DNA of 64,000 nucleotides, taken from the NCBI RefSeq assembly GCF_025685605.1, contig NZ_JAGTUT010000002.1, positions 310,001 to 374,000 of the forward strand, read 5' to 3'. The notes under the pieces are model-generated. The model saw only the letters and a list, made by a program, of their open reading frames with translations. It made no database searches and had not been told where the DNA came from. A program made the translations under genes and the position numbers. Below, one piece after another: positions 24,886-33,651 of the stretch. Each line of letters begins with the position of its first letter. Position 1 is the stretch's first letter. The stretch comes from Granulicella arctica (lineage in GTDB: Bacteria > Acidobacteriota > Terriglobia > Terriglobales > Acidobacteriaceae).

Positions 24886-25902
24886 CTAGGGACGAACTTC
24901 CGAAGGCGCAGGTGTAATCGCCCGAACAATCTCTGGTGGCAAACCGAACCGCACATTCTCCGGCATCACCTCAACTTCATCGACATCGCCGTATCCCATG
25001 GATTGCAGATAATCCACGACATCTTTAACTAATACTTCAGGGGCAGAGGCACCCGCAGTTACTGCTACGGTATTTACACCGTCAAGCCACTCCGGCTGTA
25101 TTGCATCCGCAGAATCAATTAAATATGAATTGGTATCGAGATTCTTCGACACCTCCACCAGCCGATTTGAATTGGAGCTATTGGCTGATCCAACCACGAG
25201 CACTAAATCGGCACCATGGGCCACCTTCTTGACGGCCACCTGGCGATTCTCAGTTGCATAGCAGATGTCCTGCGCATGCGGTCCGGCTATCTTGGGAAAT
25301 CTCTTCTTCAACGCATCGATCATGATGCCAGCTTCATCGAGTGAGAGCGTTGTCTGTGTTAGATATGCGACCTTGCTTTCATCTGGAACAACCAGAGCCT
25401 CGACCTCTTCAACAGTAGAGACGACCTGCGTCACATCCGGCGCTTCACCCTGTGTACCCTCGACCTCTTCATGGTCGCGATGGCCGACTAGCACTAGAGA
25501 GTACCCCTGTTTGGCAAATTTAATCGCTTCAACGTGAACCTTAGTAACAAGAGGACAGGTGGCGTCTACAACCTTCAAACCGCGCTCCTTAGCCCGCTCC
25601 CTGACAGCAGGAGACACGCCATGGGCGGAGTAGATCACCCGCGCACCCTCCGGCACCTCATCCAACTCATTCACAAAGATCGCGCCCTTTTTAGCCAGAT
25701 CTGTTACGACATAGCTATTGTGAACAATTTCCTTACGCACATAGATCGGTGCGCCGAAAGTATCCAAAGCAATCTGAACGATATCGATCGCGCGCACAAC
25801 TCCCGCGCAGAAACCTCGGGGCTTCAGCAACAGGACACGCTTAACAGGATTGCTGCTGGTTATTTCAGAAGGGTTAATGGAGTCAATAGCAAGAGTCGTC
25901 AC
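24886..25902 (-). CDS. ispH: IspH, 4-hydroxy-3-methylbut-2-enyl diphosphate reductase
   Basis: Last enzyme of the MEP isoprenoid pathway, making IPP and DMAPP with a [4Fe-4S] cluster. The three cluster Cys are in KPRGFCAGV, DATCPLV and QDICYAT; substrate-site His are in IVHNSYV, SAHGVSP and GHRDHEEVEG. The start is uncertain: the frame is open to a TTG at 25962 and an ATG at 25929, neither with a ribosome site. I chose the GTG at 25902 because a TATACT -10 box ends seven bases upstream, which would make the mRNA leaderless. Even so, about 20 residues precede the usual family start. Confidence 0.95.
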   Translation of the reverse strand: MTTLAIDSINPSEITSSNPVKRVLLLKPRGFCAGVVRAIDIVQIALDTFGAPIYVRKEIVHNSYVVTDLAKKGAIFVNELDEVPEGARVIYSAHGVSPAVRERAKERGLKVVDATCPLVTKVHVEAIKFAKQGYSLVLVGHRDHEEVEGTQGEAPDVTQVVSTVEEVEALVVPDESKVAYLTQTTLSLDEAGIMIDALKKRFPKIAGPHAQDICYATENRQVAVKKVAHGADLVLVVGSANSSNSNRLVEVSKNLDTNSYLIDSADAIQPEWLDGVNTVAVTAGASAPEVLVKDVVDYLQSMGYGDVDEVEVMPENVRFGLPPEIVRAITPAPSEVRP

Positions 25903-25909
25903 ATTGGCT

Positions 25910-25915
25910 AGTATA
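25910..25915 (-). promoter_or_regulatory. Candidate -10 box of ispH
   Basis: TATACT on the minus strand, placed so that transcription begins at about the GTG at 25902. No good -35 box is seen 16-18 bp upstream. Confidence 0.3.
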
Positions 25916-26027
25916 CCGCGTCGGACCATTTCGCGAACTGATTTGAACCAAGAATGGTGCAACGCAAGACGCGACGCAAGCCATAGAGACTACACGTCGT
26001 ACCCGAACTTGCGTGATCAATTTCGCA

Positions 26028-26183
26028 CTAGAGCTTTTGAGCAACACATCCAGAATGCCCGCAGTCACAATCAAGGGTGGTAATACCCTTCGAATCCTGA
26101 CAGAAGGTTGAGCAGTACTGGCTGCCGTCGGCAGCCATACAAGTACAGGTTTCGTGGGCGCATTTCTTGCCGGTAATGGTCAT
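26028..26183 (-). CDS. Small SmtA/BmtA-like bacterial metallothionein
   Basis: A 51-residue Cys-rich protein, too short for usual gene-length cut-offs. It has eight Cys (8, 13, 15, 24, 28, 39, 41, 46) and two His (10, 43). The pattern KCAHETCTCM...QYCSTFC...CDCGHSGC lines up with cyanobacterial SmtA (KCACEPCLCN...YYCSEAC...GCGHTGCNC), including the Tyr-Cys and Cys-Gly-His elements. Relative to SmtA one Cys of the first group is His. A strong ribosome site AAGGAG sits six bases before the ATG. The gene starts 56 bp past the recN stop on the same strand. It would bind zinc or other soft metals in the cytoplasm. Confidence 0.85.
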   Translation of the reverse strand: MTITGKKCAHETCTCMAADGSQYCSTFCQDSKGITTLDCDCGHSGCVAQKL

Positions 26184-26239
26184 CGCAATCTCCTTAGCTA
26201 CAGGTAGTTTGGATGCCTTCGTGCTTACGCGAGATGTCG

Positions 26240-27931
26240 CTACTTACTACTTTCTAATAGATGCTCCGCATGCTTGAGACTCGTTTCTGTCAACGTTGCA
26301 CCACTCAGCATGCGCGCTATCTCTTGCTTCCGTTCGACGTCTTCCATCTTGCGAACGCTGGTCTGGGTCCGTCCAGATTTCTCCGTCTTCTCGATCAGAA
26401 AATGTTGATCTCCGAAGGCCGCAATTTGCGGGAGGTGGGTGATACAAAGGACTTGTTGGCCCTTCGAAAGCGTCTTGAGCTTGCGCCCGACCGCCTCCGC
26501 CGCTCGACCGCCGATCCCAATATCGATCTCATCAAAGACCAGGGTTCGAGGAAGCGGAATTTTTTTCTTGCGTGAGCCCGAGGCGCTTCCCTCTTCTACG
26601 GTAACCTTCAGCGCAAGCATGACCCGCGACATCTCGCCGCCCGATGCGATCTCATCGAGTGCTTTAAGCGGCTCACCAGCGTTTGTCGCAATCAAACACG
26701 CCACAGTGTCCCACCCGTGCGCCGTCCAGTGCACCGGTTCTTCGTCTGCGATCACCTGGATTCCAAACCGAACCCGCATAGCAAGATCGTTGATTTGTGT
26801 TTCCGCTAGTTTTTCGAGCCGCTTCGCAGCTTCCTGCCGGGCCAAGGTTGCGTTTCCCGCAGCTACTTGGTAAGCCGTAACATCTTTGGCTTGCTGCGCC
26901 TTCAATTCCACCAGTAGCGCGTCGCGGTTTTCAACCTCAGCTAGTTGCCGGGCCACTTCCTGGCCGAATGCAATCACTTCGGCTAGCGTCTGCCCATACT
27001 TCCGCTTGAGCCGATCGAGCGCAGCCAGCCGATCTTCGATTTCTTCCAATCGACCCGGGGCGGCATGGATATTTTCCGCGAAGTCCCGCACCTCCGTGCT
27101 TACGTCCTCGATCGTCGCCTTCGCCGCGGCAAGCTGCTGTGCTGGCTCCGTAAATCTGGCATCATAGCGAGCAAGCTCTTCTACATGCTTCAGCGCCGCG
27201 CCCAAGGTAGTTTCAGCCGACTTTTCAGATTCGTATAAGAGATCGTGAGCGCTCATCGCCGCGGTGTAAAGCTTCTCTGCATTGCCTAGCACCCGCTTCT
27301 CTGCCTCAAGCTGCGCATCCTCATCGGTCGCAAATAATCCTGCTCCGTCGATCTCACCGCTTTGGAAGCGCCAGAGATCCGCCATTCGCAAGCGGTCCTG
27401 CTCAGCTGACTCTAATAAGGCCAACCTGTCGGTCGTCGATTTCCAACTAGCATAGGCAGCAGTAACCGAGTCGGTGCTCACCCCGCCAAAGCGGTCAATG
27501 AGGAGTCTCTGCTGGGTAGCGTCAAAGGCCCCCATGGTCTCACCCTGTGCGTGAATCAGCGCCAACTCCGGCGCAAGTTGTCGGAGCACCCCAACCGTTG
27601 TCGGCTGATTGTTTACAAAAACTCGGCCTTTACCATTGGCCACGATCTCTCGCCGCAAAAGGATATCGTCCGACTCAGCCTCGATTCCGTTCGCCTCGAG
27701 GATCGCCAGAGCACCCAGCGTCATCTCGAAGACGCATCCGACCACCGCCTTTTCCGCACCATGCCGGACAACGTCGGAGCTTGCCTTACCACCCAGGAGT
27801 AGTGCCAGCGCATCGATAAGTATCGACTTGCCTGCGCCTGTCTCACCTGTCAGCAGGTTCAGTCCGCGGCCGAAGTTTGCCACCGCGCGATCGATCACCG
27901 CATAATTTTCAACACGCAACTCCAGCAGCAT
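26240..27931 (-). CDS. recN: DNA repair protein RecN
   Basis: 563 residues, SMC-like ATPase acting in double-strand break repair. It begins MLLELRVENYAVID with Walker A GETGAGKS, has two coiled-coil arms in the middle, then the signature ASGGEMSRVMLALK and Walker B TLVFDEIDIGIGG, and ends with LCITHLPQIAA. In many bacteria recN is under LexA control; I found no matching box that I could defend. The metallothionein gene follows on the same strand. Confidence 0.97.
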   Translation of the reverse strand: MLLELRVENYAVIDRAVANFGRGLNLLTGETGAGKSILIDALALLLGGKASSDVVRHGAEKAVVGCVFEMTLGALAILEANGIEAESDDILLRREIVANGKGRVFVNNQPTTVGVLRQLAPELALIHAQGETMGAFDATQQRLLIDRFGGVSTDSVTAAYASWKSTTDRLALLESAEQDRLRMADLWRFQSGEIDGAGLFATDEDAQLEAEKRVLGNAEKLYTAAMSAHDLLYESEKSAETTLGAALKHVEELARYDARFTEPAQQLAAAKATIEDVSTEVRDFAENIHAAPGRLEEIEDRLAALDRLKRKYGQTLAEVIAFGQEVARQLAEVENRDALLVELKAQQAKDVTAYQVAAGNATLARQEAAKRLEKLAETQINDLAMRVRFGIQVIADEEPVHWTAHGWDTVACLIATNAGEPLKALDEIASGGEMSRVMLALKVTVEEGSASGSRKKKIPLPRTLVFDEIDIGIGGRAAEAVGRKLKTLSKGQQVLCITHLPQIAAFGDQHFLIEKTEKSGRTQTSVRKMEDVERKQEIARMLSGATLTETSLKHAEHLLESSK

Positions 27932-27999
27932 TCCGCCCTCGAATCAATGACCGTCTGCACCACGAAACGACAGGTCTAAGGGGGAGGATAGCAAACGCT

Positions 28000-29796
28000 T
28001 CACTTTCGCTGCAGACTTTGGACAGCCTGAATTGCAGACTCATTGCCCGGGTCGAGCTCCAGCACCTCTCTGTACATCGGCAACGCCAGCTCTTTGTGTC
28101 CTTGCTTTACATAGATCGCTGCCAAGTTTGAGTACGGCAGCGGATCGTGCGCATTCACTGAAATAGCCTTCTTGAACAGCGTCACAGCCACGTCTGCATC
28201 ACCTGCGTCATAGAACAGCACGGCCAGATCACAGTAGGCGGTATCGTCTGTCGGAGCCAGTGCGATCGACCGCAGATACTGGCGCTTGGCGTCGTTCAGT
28301 CGCCCAAGCCGATCCAAAGCCGTCCCATAGTTGTTGATGGTTTTCACGTCATCATTCTTCCGAACCAGCGCCTGCTCGTAGAACTTTCGCGCTATCTCTG
28401 GGTCGTTCAGCAGTAGGTACGCATTCCCCATTCCAGCGATTGACGGCTCATAGCCAATATTCATTCGAAGCGACTCCCGATACGCCTCAAGAGCATCGTT
28501 GTATCTCCCCTGCTCTTCATAGAGAGCGCCGAGGTCATATCCGAGTTTGAAGCTCCTTGGCGTAGCCCTGAGTGAACTCTGATAGAGCCGCAACGGACTA
28601 TGCCAATCCACGAGTCTCATCTCGAGACGGCCAACCCCCCAGACCACCCAAAGCGCGACTACGCCAATAACAAAGGCGCGCGTTTGCCCCCGGATTGACG
28701 CGCAACATGCAACCACAGAGATAGCCAGTCCAATTGAGGCCAGGTAGAGAAATCGCTCAGCCATTCCCTGGTAGATCAGCACAATGCCCGTAAACGGCAG
28801 CATGCACACCAGAATCCATACGAGACCCACACGAACCAGCTTCGGGATCTTACGTACGAAAAACAGGGTTATTATAACCGCCACGGCAACCAGGAGCGTA
28901 AGTACTGCCACATACGACCAACCGGTTATCGGAGTGTCGGTCGATCTCTCCACACTCATGTGGACGGGAAGAAGCAGCCATCCAATGTACCTTGCCAGCG
29001 TCAATCCTACCGAAGAAATAGCCCCAAACCGGAGCCCGCTGTTATCTCCGAGAGCCTTGATAAGCAGTACATATCCGCCGCCTACGAGTATCGCAATCAC
29101 ACAAAGTTCCATCGCTCTCCGGGTGCGAGCCGCCCCAAACAACAAGGCAACGAGGAGAGTCAGTGGTAGCAGCAATACTCCCTGTTCATGGCAGAGCAGA
29201 GCGACCGCAGCAGCCAGTCCGTAACCAGCAAGAAAGATTTTCGGTTCCCCAGCAAGATACCGCGCAGCACAAAGCAGCGCCGCCAGGATAAAGAGGGTAA
29301 CCAGCAGGTAACTTCGCCCTGAAATCCAGGCAACCGCTTCAGAGTTAACCGGAAGAACCAGCCAGAGGAGGGTAATGCATAGACTTTGCACTTGACTCGA
29401 TTTCAGCCTGTGAAGGAGAAAATACAAGAGGATCCCATCCCCCCAGTGAAGAACCAGGTTTGTTATATGGAACGCAATCGGTGACAATCCCCAAAGATTA
29501 GCGTCTGCGGCCAGGCTCATCCAGAACAGCGGCCGGTAGAACGCTGCTTCGCTGCCCCGCAAGTCACTTGTAAATGAAACCGAATTGCTGAAATATTTGA
29601 GGCTTGCGCTGATAGAGTGGACCGACGGATTGCCGACGATCAAAATTGGATCGTCATACGGCGCAAATCCAGAGGTGATTGTGTACCCGTAGAATAGGAA
29701 AACTGCCAAACCGGTGATGAGCATCAAGGCCTGAATTTGGTGGAGATTTATCCAGGCTTTGAATGCTACTGTCTGTCTTTTCAGTAAGGGCCTCAC
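28000..29796 (-). CDS. Multi-pass membrane protein with C-terminal TPRs (TMTC-like)
   Basis: 598 residues. The first 400 contain about ten membrane helices; after the first helix a loop reads GFAPYDDPILIVGNP, resembling the acidic DD motif in the first loop of GT-C glycosyltransferases of the TMTC type. The last 200 residues are tetratricopeptide repeats (YNDALEAYRESLRMN, DAKRQYLRSIALAPTDD, ELALPMYREVLELDPGN). The arrangement suggests a lipid-sugar dependent glycosyltransferase with a protein-binding tail, but donor and acceptor are unknown. Divergent from the TPR gene at 30034. Confidence 0.75.
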   Translation of the reverse strand: MRPLLKRQTVAFKAWINLHQIQALMLITGLAVFLFYGYTITSGFAPYDDPILIVGNPSVHSISASLKYFSNSVSFTSDLRGSEAAFYRPLFWMSLAADANLWGLSPIAFHITNLVLHWGDGILLYFLLHRLKSSQVQSLCITLLWLVLPVNSEAVAWISGRSYLLVTLFILAALLCAARYLAGEPKIFLAGYGLAAAVALLCHEQGVLLLPLTLLVALLFGAARTRRAMELCVIAILVGGGYVLLIKALGDNSGLRFGAISSVGLTLARYIGWLLLPVHMSVERSTDTPITGWSYVAVLTLLVAVAVIITLFFVRKIPKLVRVGLVWILVCMLPFTGIVLIYQGMAERFLYLASIGLAISVVACCASIRGQTRAFVIGVVALWVVWGVGRLEMRLVDWHSPLRLYQSSLRATPRSFKLGYDLGALYEEQGRYNDALEAYRESLRMNIGYEPSIAGMGNAYLLLNDPEIARKFYEQALVRKNDDVKTINNYGTALDRLGRLNDAKRQYLRSIALAPTDDTAYCDLAVLFYDAGDADVAVTLFKKAISVNAHDPLPYSNLAAIYVKQGHKELALPMYREVLELDPGNESAIQAVQSLQRK

Positions 29797-30033
29797 CCGC
29801 TCATGATTTCACTTCTCGGTCTTGGGCGAAAGCTGGATGCAGAAAATGTCTATGAAATTGATTTTGTCGCTTTTGATTCGCTGAAGATCTTCTGCCTGCC
29901 AAGTAAAATTAGAGAACCTTCTACGTCAGCATCGAGCGAAAGGCTCCATGCTGGCAGGAGCAGACCTTCTGAGATTTAGCCTCGTCAGACCGGAGACCGG
30001 AACGATTTGCGACAGAGACGATTTGGACCTTTT

Positions 30034-31302
30034 ATGAACTTTCGGTTCCTTGCTTTATGGACTATTGCCGTTCTTTTCCTCGTCCCACATCCTCTCAGTG
30101 CTGGCCAACAGGCAGCGCAGCAGGCCGACGACCTCGAAGCACGTTACAAACTCGCCATGTCGAAGGGCGACGTCGAGTTGGCGGTTGGCTTCCTGTGTGA
30201 CGCGGCTAAGCTCGAACCCAAAAAGTATGACAAGAAGTGTGTTGCCGCTCAACACCATGAGAACGAGCAGCTTCAGTCCTTTGACGGTTTCTTTGCCGCC
30301 GGGCAAGCCGCCATGCAGCAGAAGGATTATTCCGGCGCAGTCAAGCAATTTAGCAAGATCACCTTTGGGCTGCGTCATGACGATGCGGTCCATCTCATGC
30401 AGGAAGCTAAGAACGCAGAGGGCCATCCGCAACTTCTCGCGGCAAACAAAGAGACTCTTATTGCAGCCCAGGCAGCCTACGATCGTGGTGATTTAGCAAC
30501 TGCAGAGGCCAACGCGAAGCAGGTGCAGGTCCCCGAACTACAGTCTTCAGTTCAGCAAATCCTCACCAACATTCGCATCTATCAGGATGCGATGCAGGCA
30601 GGTGATGCCGCAAAGCAAAATGGAAATTATCAGGCTGCCCAGCAAAAGTACAAATTTGCTATGGTTATCCGGCCAAATGGTCCCGGGAATCCAGGTGGAA
30701 AGCTTCAAGAAGTTGAAGTGCTGCTCGCGGCCGCAACAGTGAACAAGCCCAGCACACCGCCCCCTACCAAACCGGTCGTGGCGGACACCAAAAAACCGGT
30801 AGAAATTCCGAAAGCGCCCGACAACGACGCCAAGATTAGGGCAGCCCTGGCGGAGGGGCACGCCGCAGAATCGCGCAAAGATGTAGACGCCGCTCTCCAA
30901 GCCTTCGAGCGTGTCCTTGCAATCAACCCGCGTCAGGCTGAAGCACTTGCAGGTAAACAGCACATCATGGACAACATGCAGAAAACCCCGCAAGGCCTTG
31001 AAAACACTTTGTCAATTGGCCTTCATGATTACTATAGATCCCAACTTGCCGAGGCAGGAGACGCGATCTCGCTCTACCTTACAGCGGGCGGAGTCCGAAA
31101 CCGTGGTGTAGCCTACTTTTACTTGGGCGCAACGTTCGCTTCACAAGCTCTACTCGCCGATCCTCGTGGTAAAACCGAGCACAAGAGCCTTGAACAACAC
31201 GCTTTACTCGAATTCCAGCAAGCTCGCTGCGAGCACTACCAGCCCATCGAGAAGTATCTTTCACCCAAGGTTCTCGCGCTTTGGAACAAGAGTAGCTGCT
31301 GA
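30034..31302 (+). CDS. Exported TPR protein
   Basis: 422 residues with a signal peptide (FLALWTIAVLFLVPHPLSAG). TPR-like helical repeats follow, such as YSGAVKQFSKITFGLRHDDA, YQAAQQKYKFAMVIRPNG and VDAALQAFERVLAINPRQAE, interrupted by a Pro/Lys/Thr-rich linker at about 240-270. A C-terminal part resembles DUF-type TPR proteins near the Tol locus. I chose the ATG at 30034 over a TTG at 30007 because the signal peptide starts there. It is 142 bp upstream of tolQ on the same strand and may belong with the envelope genes. Confidence 0.72.
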   Translation: MNFRFLALWTIAVLFLVPHPLSAGQQAAQQADDLEARYKLAMSKGDVELAVGFLCDAAKLEPKKYDKKCVAAQHHENEQLQSFDGFFAAGQAAMQQKDYSGAVKQFSKITFGLRHDDAVHLMQEAKNAEGHPQLLAANKETLIAAQAAYDRGDLATAEANAKQVQVPELQSSVQQILTNIRIYQDAMQAGDAAKQNGNYQAAQQKYKFAMVIRPNGPGNPGGKLQEVEVLLAAATVNKPSTPPPTKPVVADTKKPVEIPKAPDNDAKIRAALAEGHAAESRKDVDAALQAFERVLAINPRQAEALAGKQHIMDNMQKTPQGLENTLSIGLHDYYRSQLAEAGDAISLYLTAGGVRNRGVAYFYLGATFASQALLADPRGKTEHKSLEQHALLEFQQARCEHYQPIEKYLSPKVLALWNKSSC

Positions 31303-31444
31303 GCCTTTACTTCCCTGAAGGCTATGACCTAAACACCTCAATCTTCTAATCCACTACGGGACGAACCTCGTCTTAAGGCTGGGGGTTCCTCTGAGGGTAC
31401 CTTTCGTGCCTGGTCCACCGAAGTACCTTTACACTAGTCTCTAG

Positions 31445-32254
31445 ATGACGATTTCAGCCGCAATCCTATCGCTCACCCTGCACTGGTTTCAAGATGCTGC
31501 CACTCCTGTCGACCCCTCCGCCGCCGCCCCTTCCGGCAACAGCGCTCTCCTTGAGATGGTCCATAATAGCGGTCCCGTAGCGCTAGGGGTCCTCATCCTC
31601 CTACTGCTATGCAGCATATTTTCATGGTCGATCATGCTCTCGAAATGGTCGAGCTTCGGCAAAGCTGAGACACAAGGCAAGCGATTTCTGAGGGCTTTCC
31701 GCAAGTCTGGACGCCTCTCCGAGATCGCTACAGTCTCTGACCAATTCAAGCCCAGCCCTCTGGTTGCCGTATTCAACGAGATTCACGACGAATACCAGCG
31801 TCAGACTGGAGGCCGAGGCCTTCCTCGCAACCCCATAGCTCTCGACCGGGCCGCCCAGACCGCGTCATCTGAGGCCCTTACGGTCATGGAGTCACGGATG
31901 ACGTGGCTGGCAACGATCGCTGCTATCGCCCCGTTTATCGGCCTTCTCGGCACAGTCATGGGGATCATCGACGCCTTCCACGGCCTCGGAACTTCCGGCG
32001 CCGCCACCCTTCGCGCTGTAGCTCCCGGCATCTCGGAAGCCTTGATTACAACCGCCGCCGGTCTCGTCGTGGCCATCCCTGCCGTCGTAGGCTACAACCA
32101 ACTCACCGCCCGCCTTCGCGACTTTGGGGCTCGTATGGACGATTTTGGCCGCGAACTCCTTAATGCGATCGAAAACGCTGCCATGATCACACCCGCTGCT
32201 CCGCAGGAAGAAATTAGGCGACAGCCCGAAGAACCCCGCCGAAGGGACTACTAG
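31445..32254 (+). CDS. tolQ: TolQ (MotA/TolQ/ExbB proton-channel family)
   Basis: 269 residues with three membrane helices: about 30-55 (VALGVLILLLLCSIFSWSIM), 150-178 (WLATIAAIAPFIGLLGTVMG) and 195-220 (ALITTAAGLVVAIPAVV). The Thr and Pro-Phe-Ile-Gly-Leu-Leu-Gly-Thr-Val signature of the family is present. Forms the inner-membrane proton channel with TolR. tolR starts 2 bp after the stop. The acidic/Arg-rich C-terminal tail (EEIRRQPEEPRRRDY) is cytoplasmic. The identity as TolQ rather than ExbB rests on tolB and pal downstream. Confidence 0.9.
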   Translation: MTISAAILSLTLHWFQDAATPVDPSAAAPSGNSALLEMVHNSGPVALGVLILLLLCSIFSWSIMLSKWSSFGKAETQGKRFLRAFRKSGRLSEIATVSDQFKPSPLVAVFNEIHDEYQRQTGGRGLPRNPIALDRAAQTASSEALTVMESRMTWLATIAAIAPFIGLLGTVMGIIDAFHGLGTSGAATLRAVAPGISEALITTAAGLVVAIPAVVGYNQLTARLRDFGARMDDFGRELLNAIENAAMITPAAPQEEIRRQPEEPRRRDY

Positions 32255-32256
32255 CC

Positions 32257-32682
32257 ATGGCCTTTTCCGTCCAGAGCGGTGGCCGGGCGCGTACCCAGAC
32301 GGCGCTCGCTGAGATCAACATCACGCCACTCGTCGACGTTGTGCTCGTTCTGCTGCTTATCTTTATGTTGACGGCTCCGGTTCTGCAATCCGGAATCGAA
32401 GTTGCGGTGCCGCATACCCGATCCGTCAATCAGCTTACTGAGGAACGGATGGTCATCACGATCGACAAAGATCAATCCGTCTTCCTGCAGGATAAGCCCA
32501 TAAACGTCAACGAGCTTCCCGAGCGTCTCCGCACAGGGACCAGGCCTGACGCTAAGCGCATCGTCTACATCCGCTCTGACGAACGCGTTCCCTTCGGCGC
32601 GTTCGCCTCCGTAATGGACGCAGTGAAACAAGCTGGCATCACCAACATCAGCATCGTGACCCAACCACTCGACGCCAAGTAA
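32257..32682 (+). CDS. tolR: TolR (ExbD/TolR family)
   Basis: 141 residues with one N-terminal membrane helix (VDVVLVLLLIFMLTAPVL). The critical membrane Asp follows INITPLVD, the proton-carrying residue of the family. The periplasmic domain covers about 50-141. Partner of TolQ and the TonB/TolA-like protein in using proton-motive force at the cell envelope. Confidence 0.92.
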   Translation: MAFSVQSGGRARTQTALAEINITPLVDVVLVLLLIFMLTAPVLQSGIEVAVPHTRSVNQLTEERMVITIDKDQSVFLQDKPINVNELPERLRTGTRPDAKRIVYIRSDERVPFGAFASVMDAVKQAGITNISIVTQPLDAK

Positions 32683-32720
32683 ATACTCATTCACTTGAGC
32701 GGATTTCGCTTGTAAACACC

Positions 32721-32733
32721 GGAGCCACCGATC
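32721..32733 (+). promoter_or_regulatory. Ribosome binding site followed by AUC start
   Basis: GGAG at 32721-32724 is followed by a 6-nt spacer and ATC at 32731. In this frame the next stop upstream is TAA at 32713, and no ATG, GTG or TTG lies between it and the membrane anchor codons. Confidence 0.55.
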
Positions 32734-33516
32734 CCAACGCAGCTCAAATCCGAGCAGGAGAAAGCCAGTACCGCCAAAGATTTCGGCGGATCTATTCTCC
32801 TACACGTCGTAATCGCCGGCTGCATCATCGGAGCCGCATACCTTCACCCACACACCAAGCCATGGGGACAGGACCAGGCCACGGCTGGGGCAATCCAGGC
32901 CACCATGGTTGCGTCGATTCCTCTGCCGCCGAAGCAGAAGATTGACGAGAAGAACGTCCTCGCCTCAGAAACACCAAGCCCTGCCCCCGTGGTTGCGAAA
33001 GAGAAGACCGAGCCGCCGCCCAAGCCAAATGAAGTAGCAATCCCTAAGAAAATCACCAAACCGGTTAAAGTGGCCGAGAAGCCCACCCCTGAGCCGCCGA
33101 AGCATCCCACGCCCGAACCGCCGAAACCCACAAAGGCCGCGACTGGTGAAGCTCCCGGCGTCCGCGTAGCCATGGCCACAATGCAACTTAAGAACGGCAC
33201 GGCCAGCGTCAACGTGGAAGACAAAACCTTTGGCGCGCGCTTCGCCTACTACATCAACATCGTCAACAAAAAGGTAGCCGAGCAGTGGTTTACCCAGGAA
33301 GCGGACCCGGTCGCCTCGAATGGCAAGCGGGTCACCATCGTCTTCGACATCAATCGGGACGGAGTGCCCTCGAACCCCCGTGTCGAGACGCGCAGCGGTT
33401 CACCTTCACTCGACACCTCCGCAATGCGCGCGATCCAGCGTGTGGAGGGCTTCGGGCCGCTCCCTGCAGGCGACCACATTACTGTCGAATATTCCTTTGA
33501 CTACAAGCGGCAGTGA
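32731..33516 (+). CDS. tolA: TonB/TolA-like energy transducer, probable AUC start
   Basis: From ATC at 32731 the protein is 261 residues: PTQLKSEQEKASTAKD, then a membrane anchor GGSILLHVVIAGCIIGAAYL, a periplasmic Pro/Lys/Glu-rich rod (about 75-140) and a TonB/TolA C-terminal domain (GKRVTIVFDINRDGVPSNPR, SLDTSAMRAIQRVEGFGPLP). The only ATG (32905) comes after the anchor and would give a 203-residue soluble protein with no way to reach TolQR. The ribosome site GGAG is correctly placed only for ATC. Either a true AUC start or a base change of ATG. By position it is the TolA of this Tol-Pal locus; the domain is TonB-like. Confidence 0.75.
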   Translation: MPTQLKSEQEKASTAKDFGGSILLHVVIAGCIIGAAYLHPHTKPWGQDQATAGAIQATMVASIPLPPKQKIDEKNVLASETPSPAPVVAKEKTEPPPKPNEVAIPKKITKPVKVAEKPTPEPPKHPTPEPPKPTKAATGEAPGVRVAMATMQLKNGTASVNVEDKTFGARFAYYINIVNKKVAEQWFTQEADPVASNGKRVTIVFDINRDGVPSNPRVETRSGSPSLDTSAMRAIQRVEGFGPLPAGDHITVEYSFDYKRQ

Positions 33517-33651
33517 CAATGGGCCGACACCACCGTTTAGGCAAAATCTGCCCGTCTCATCTAGCATCGTGGTTGCATCGAACCATGGAGAGCAACATTC
33601 TGCCTGCTCAATCAACGCAACATAACGTCTTTGCGTCTACCATGGAAGAGA

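Noticed and set aside
26041..26110. A tRNA-like T-arm (CTTCGAATCC) near 26090
   Set aside because: No matching acceptor, D-arm or anticodon arm can be built around it; it lies inside the metallothionein gene.
32905..33516. Start of the TonB/TolA-like gene at the ATG 32905
   Set aside because: This would omit the membrane anchor that is encoded in frame directly upstream with a good ribosome site.
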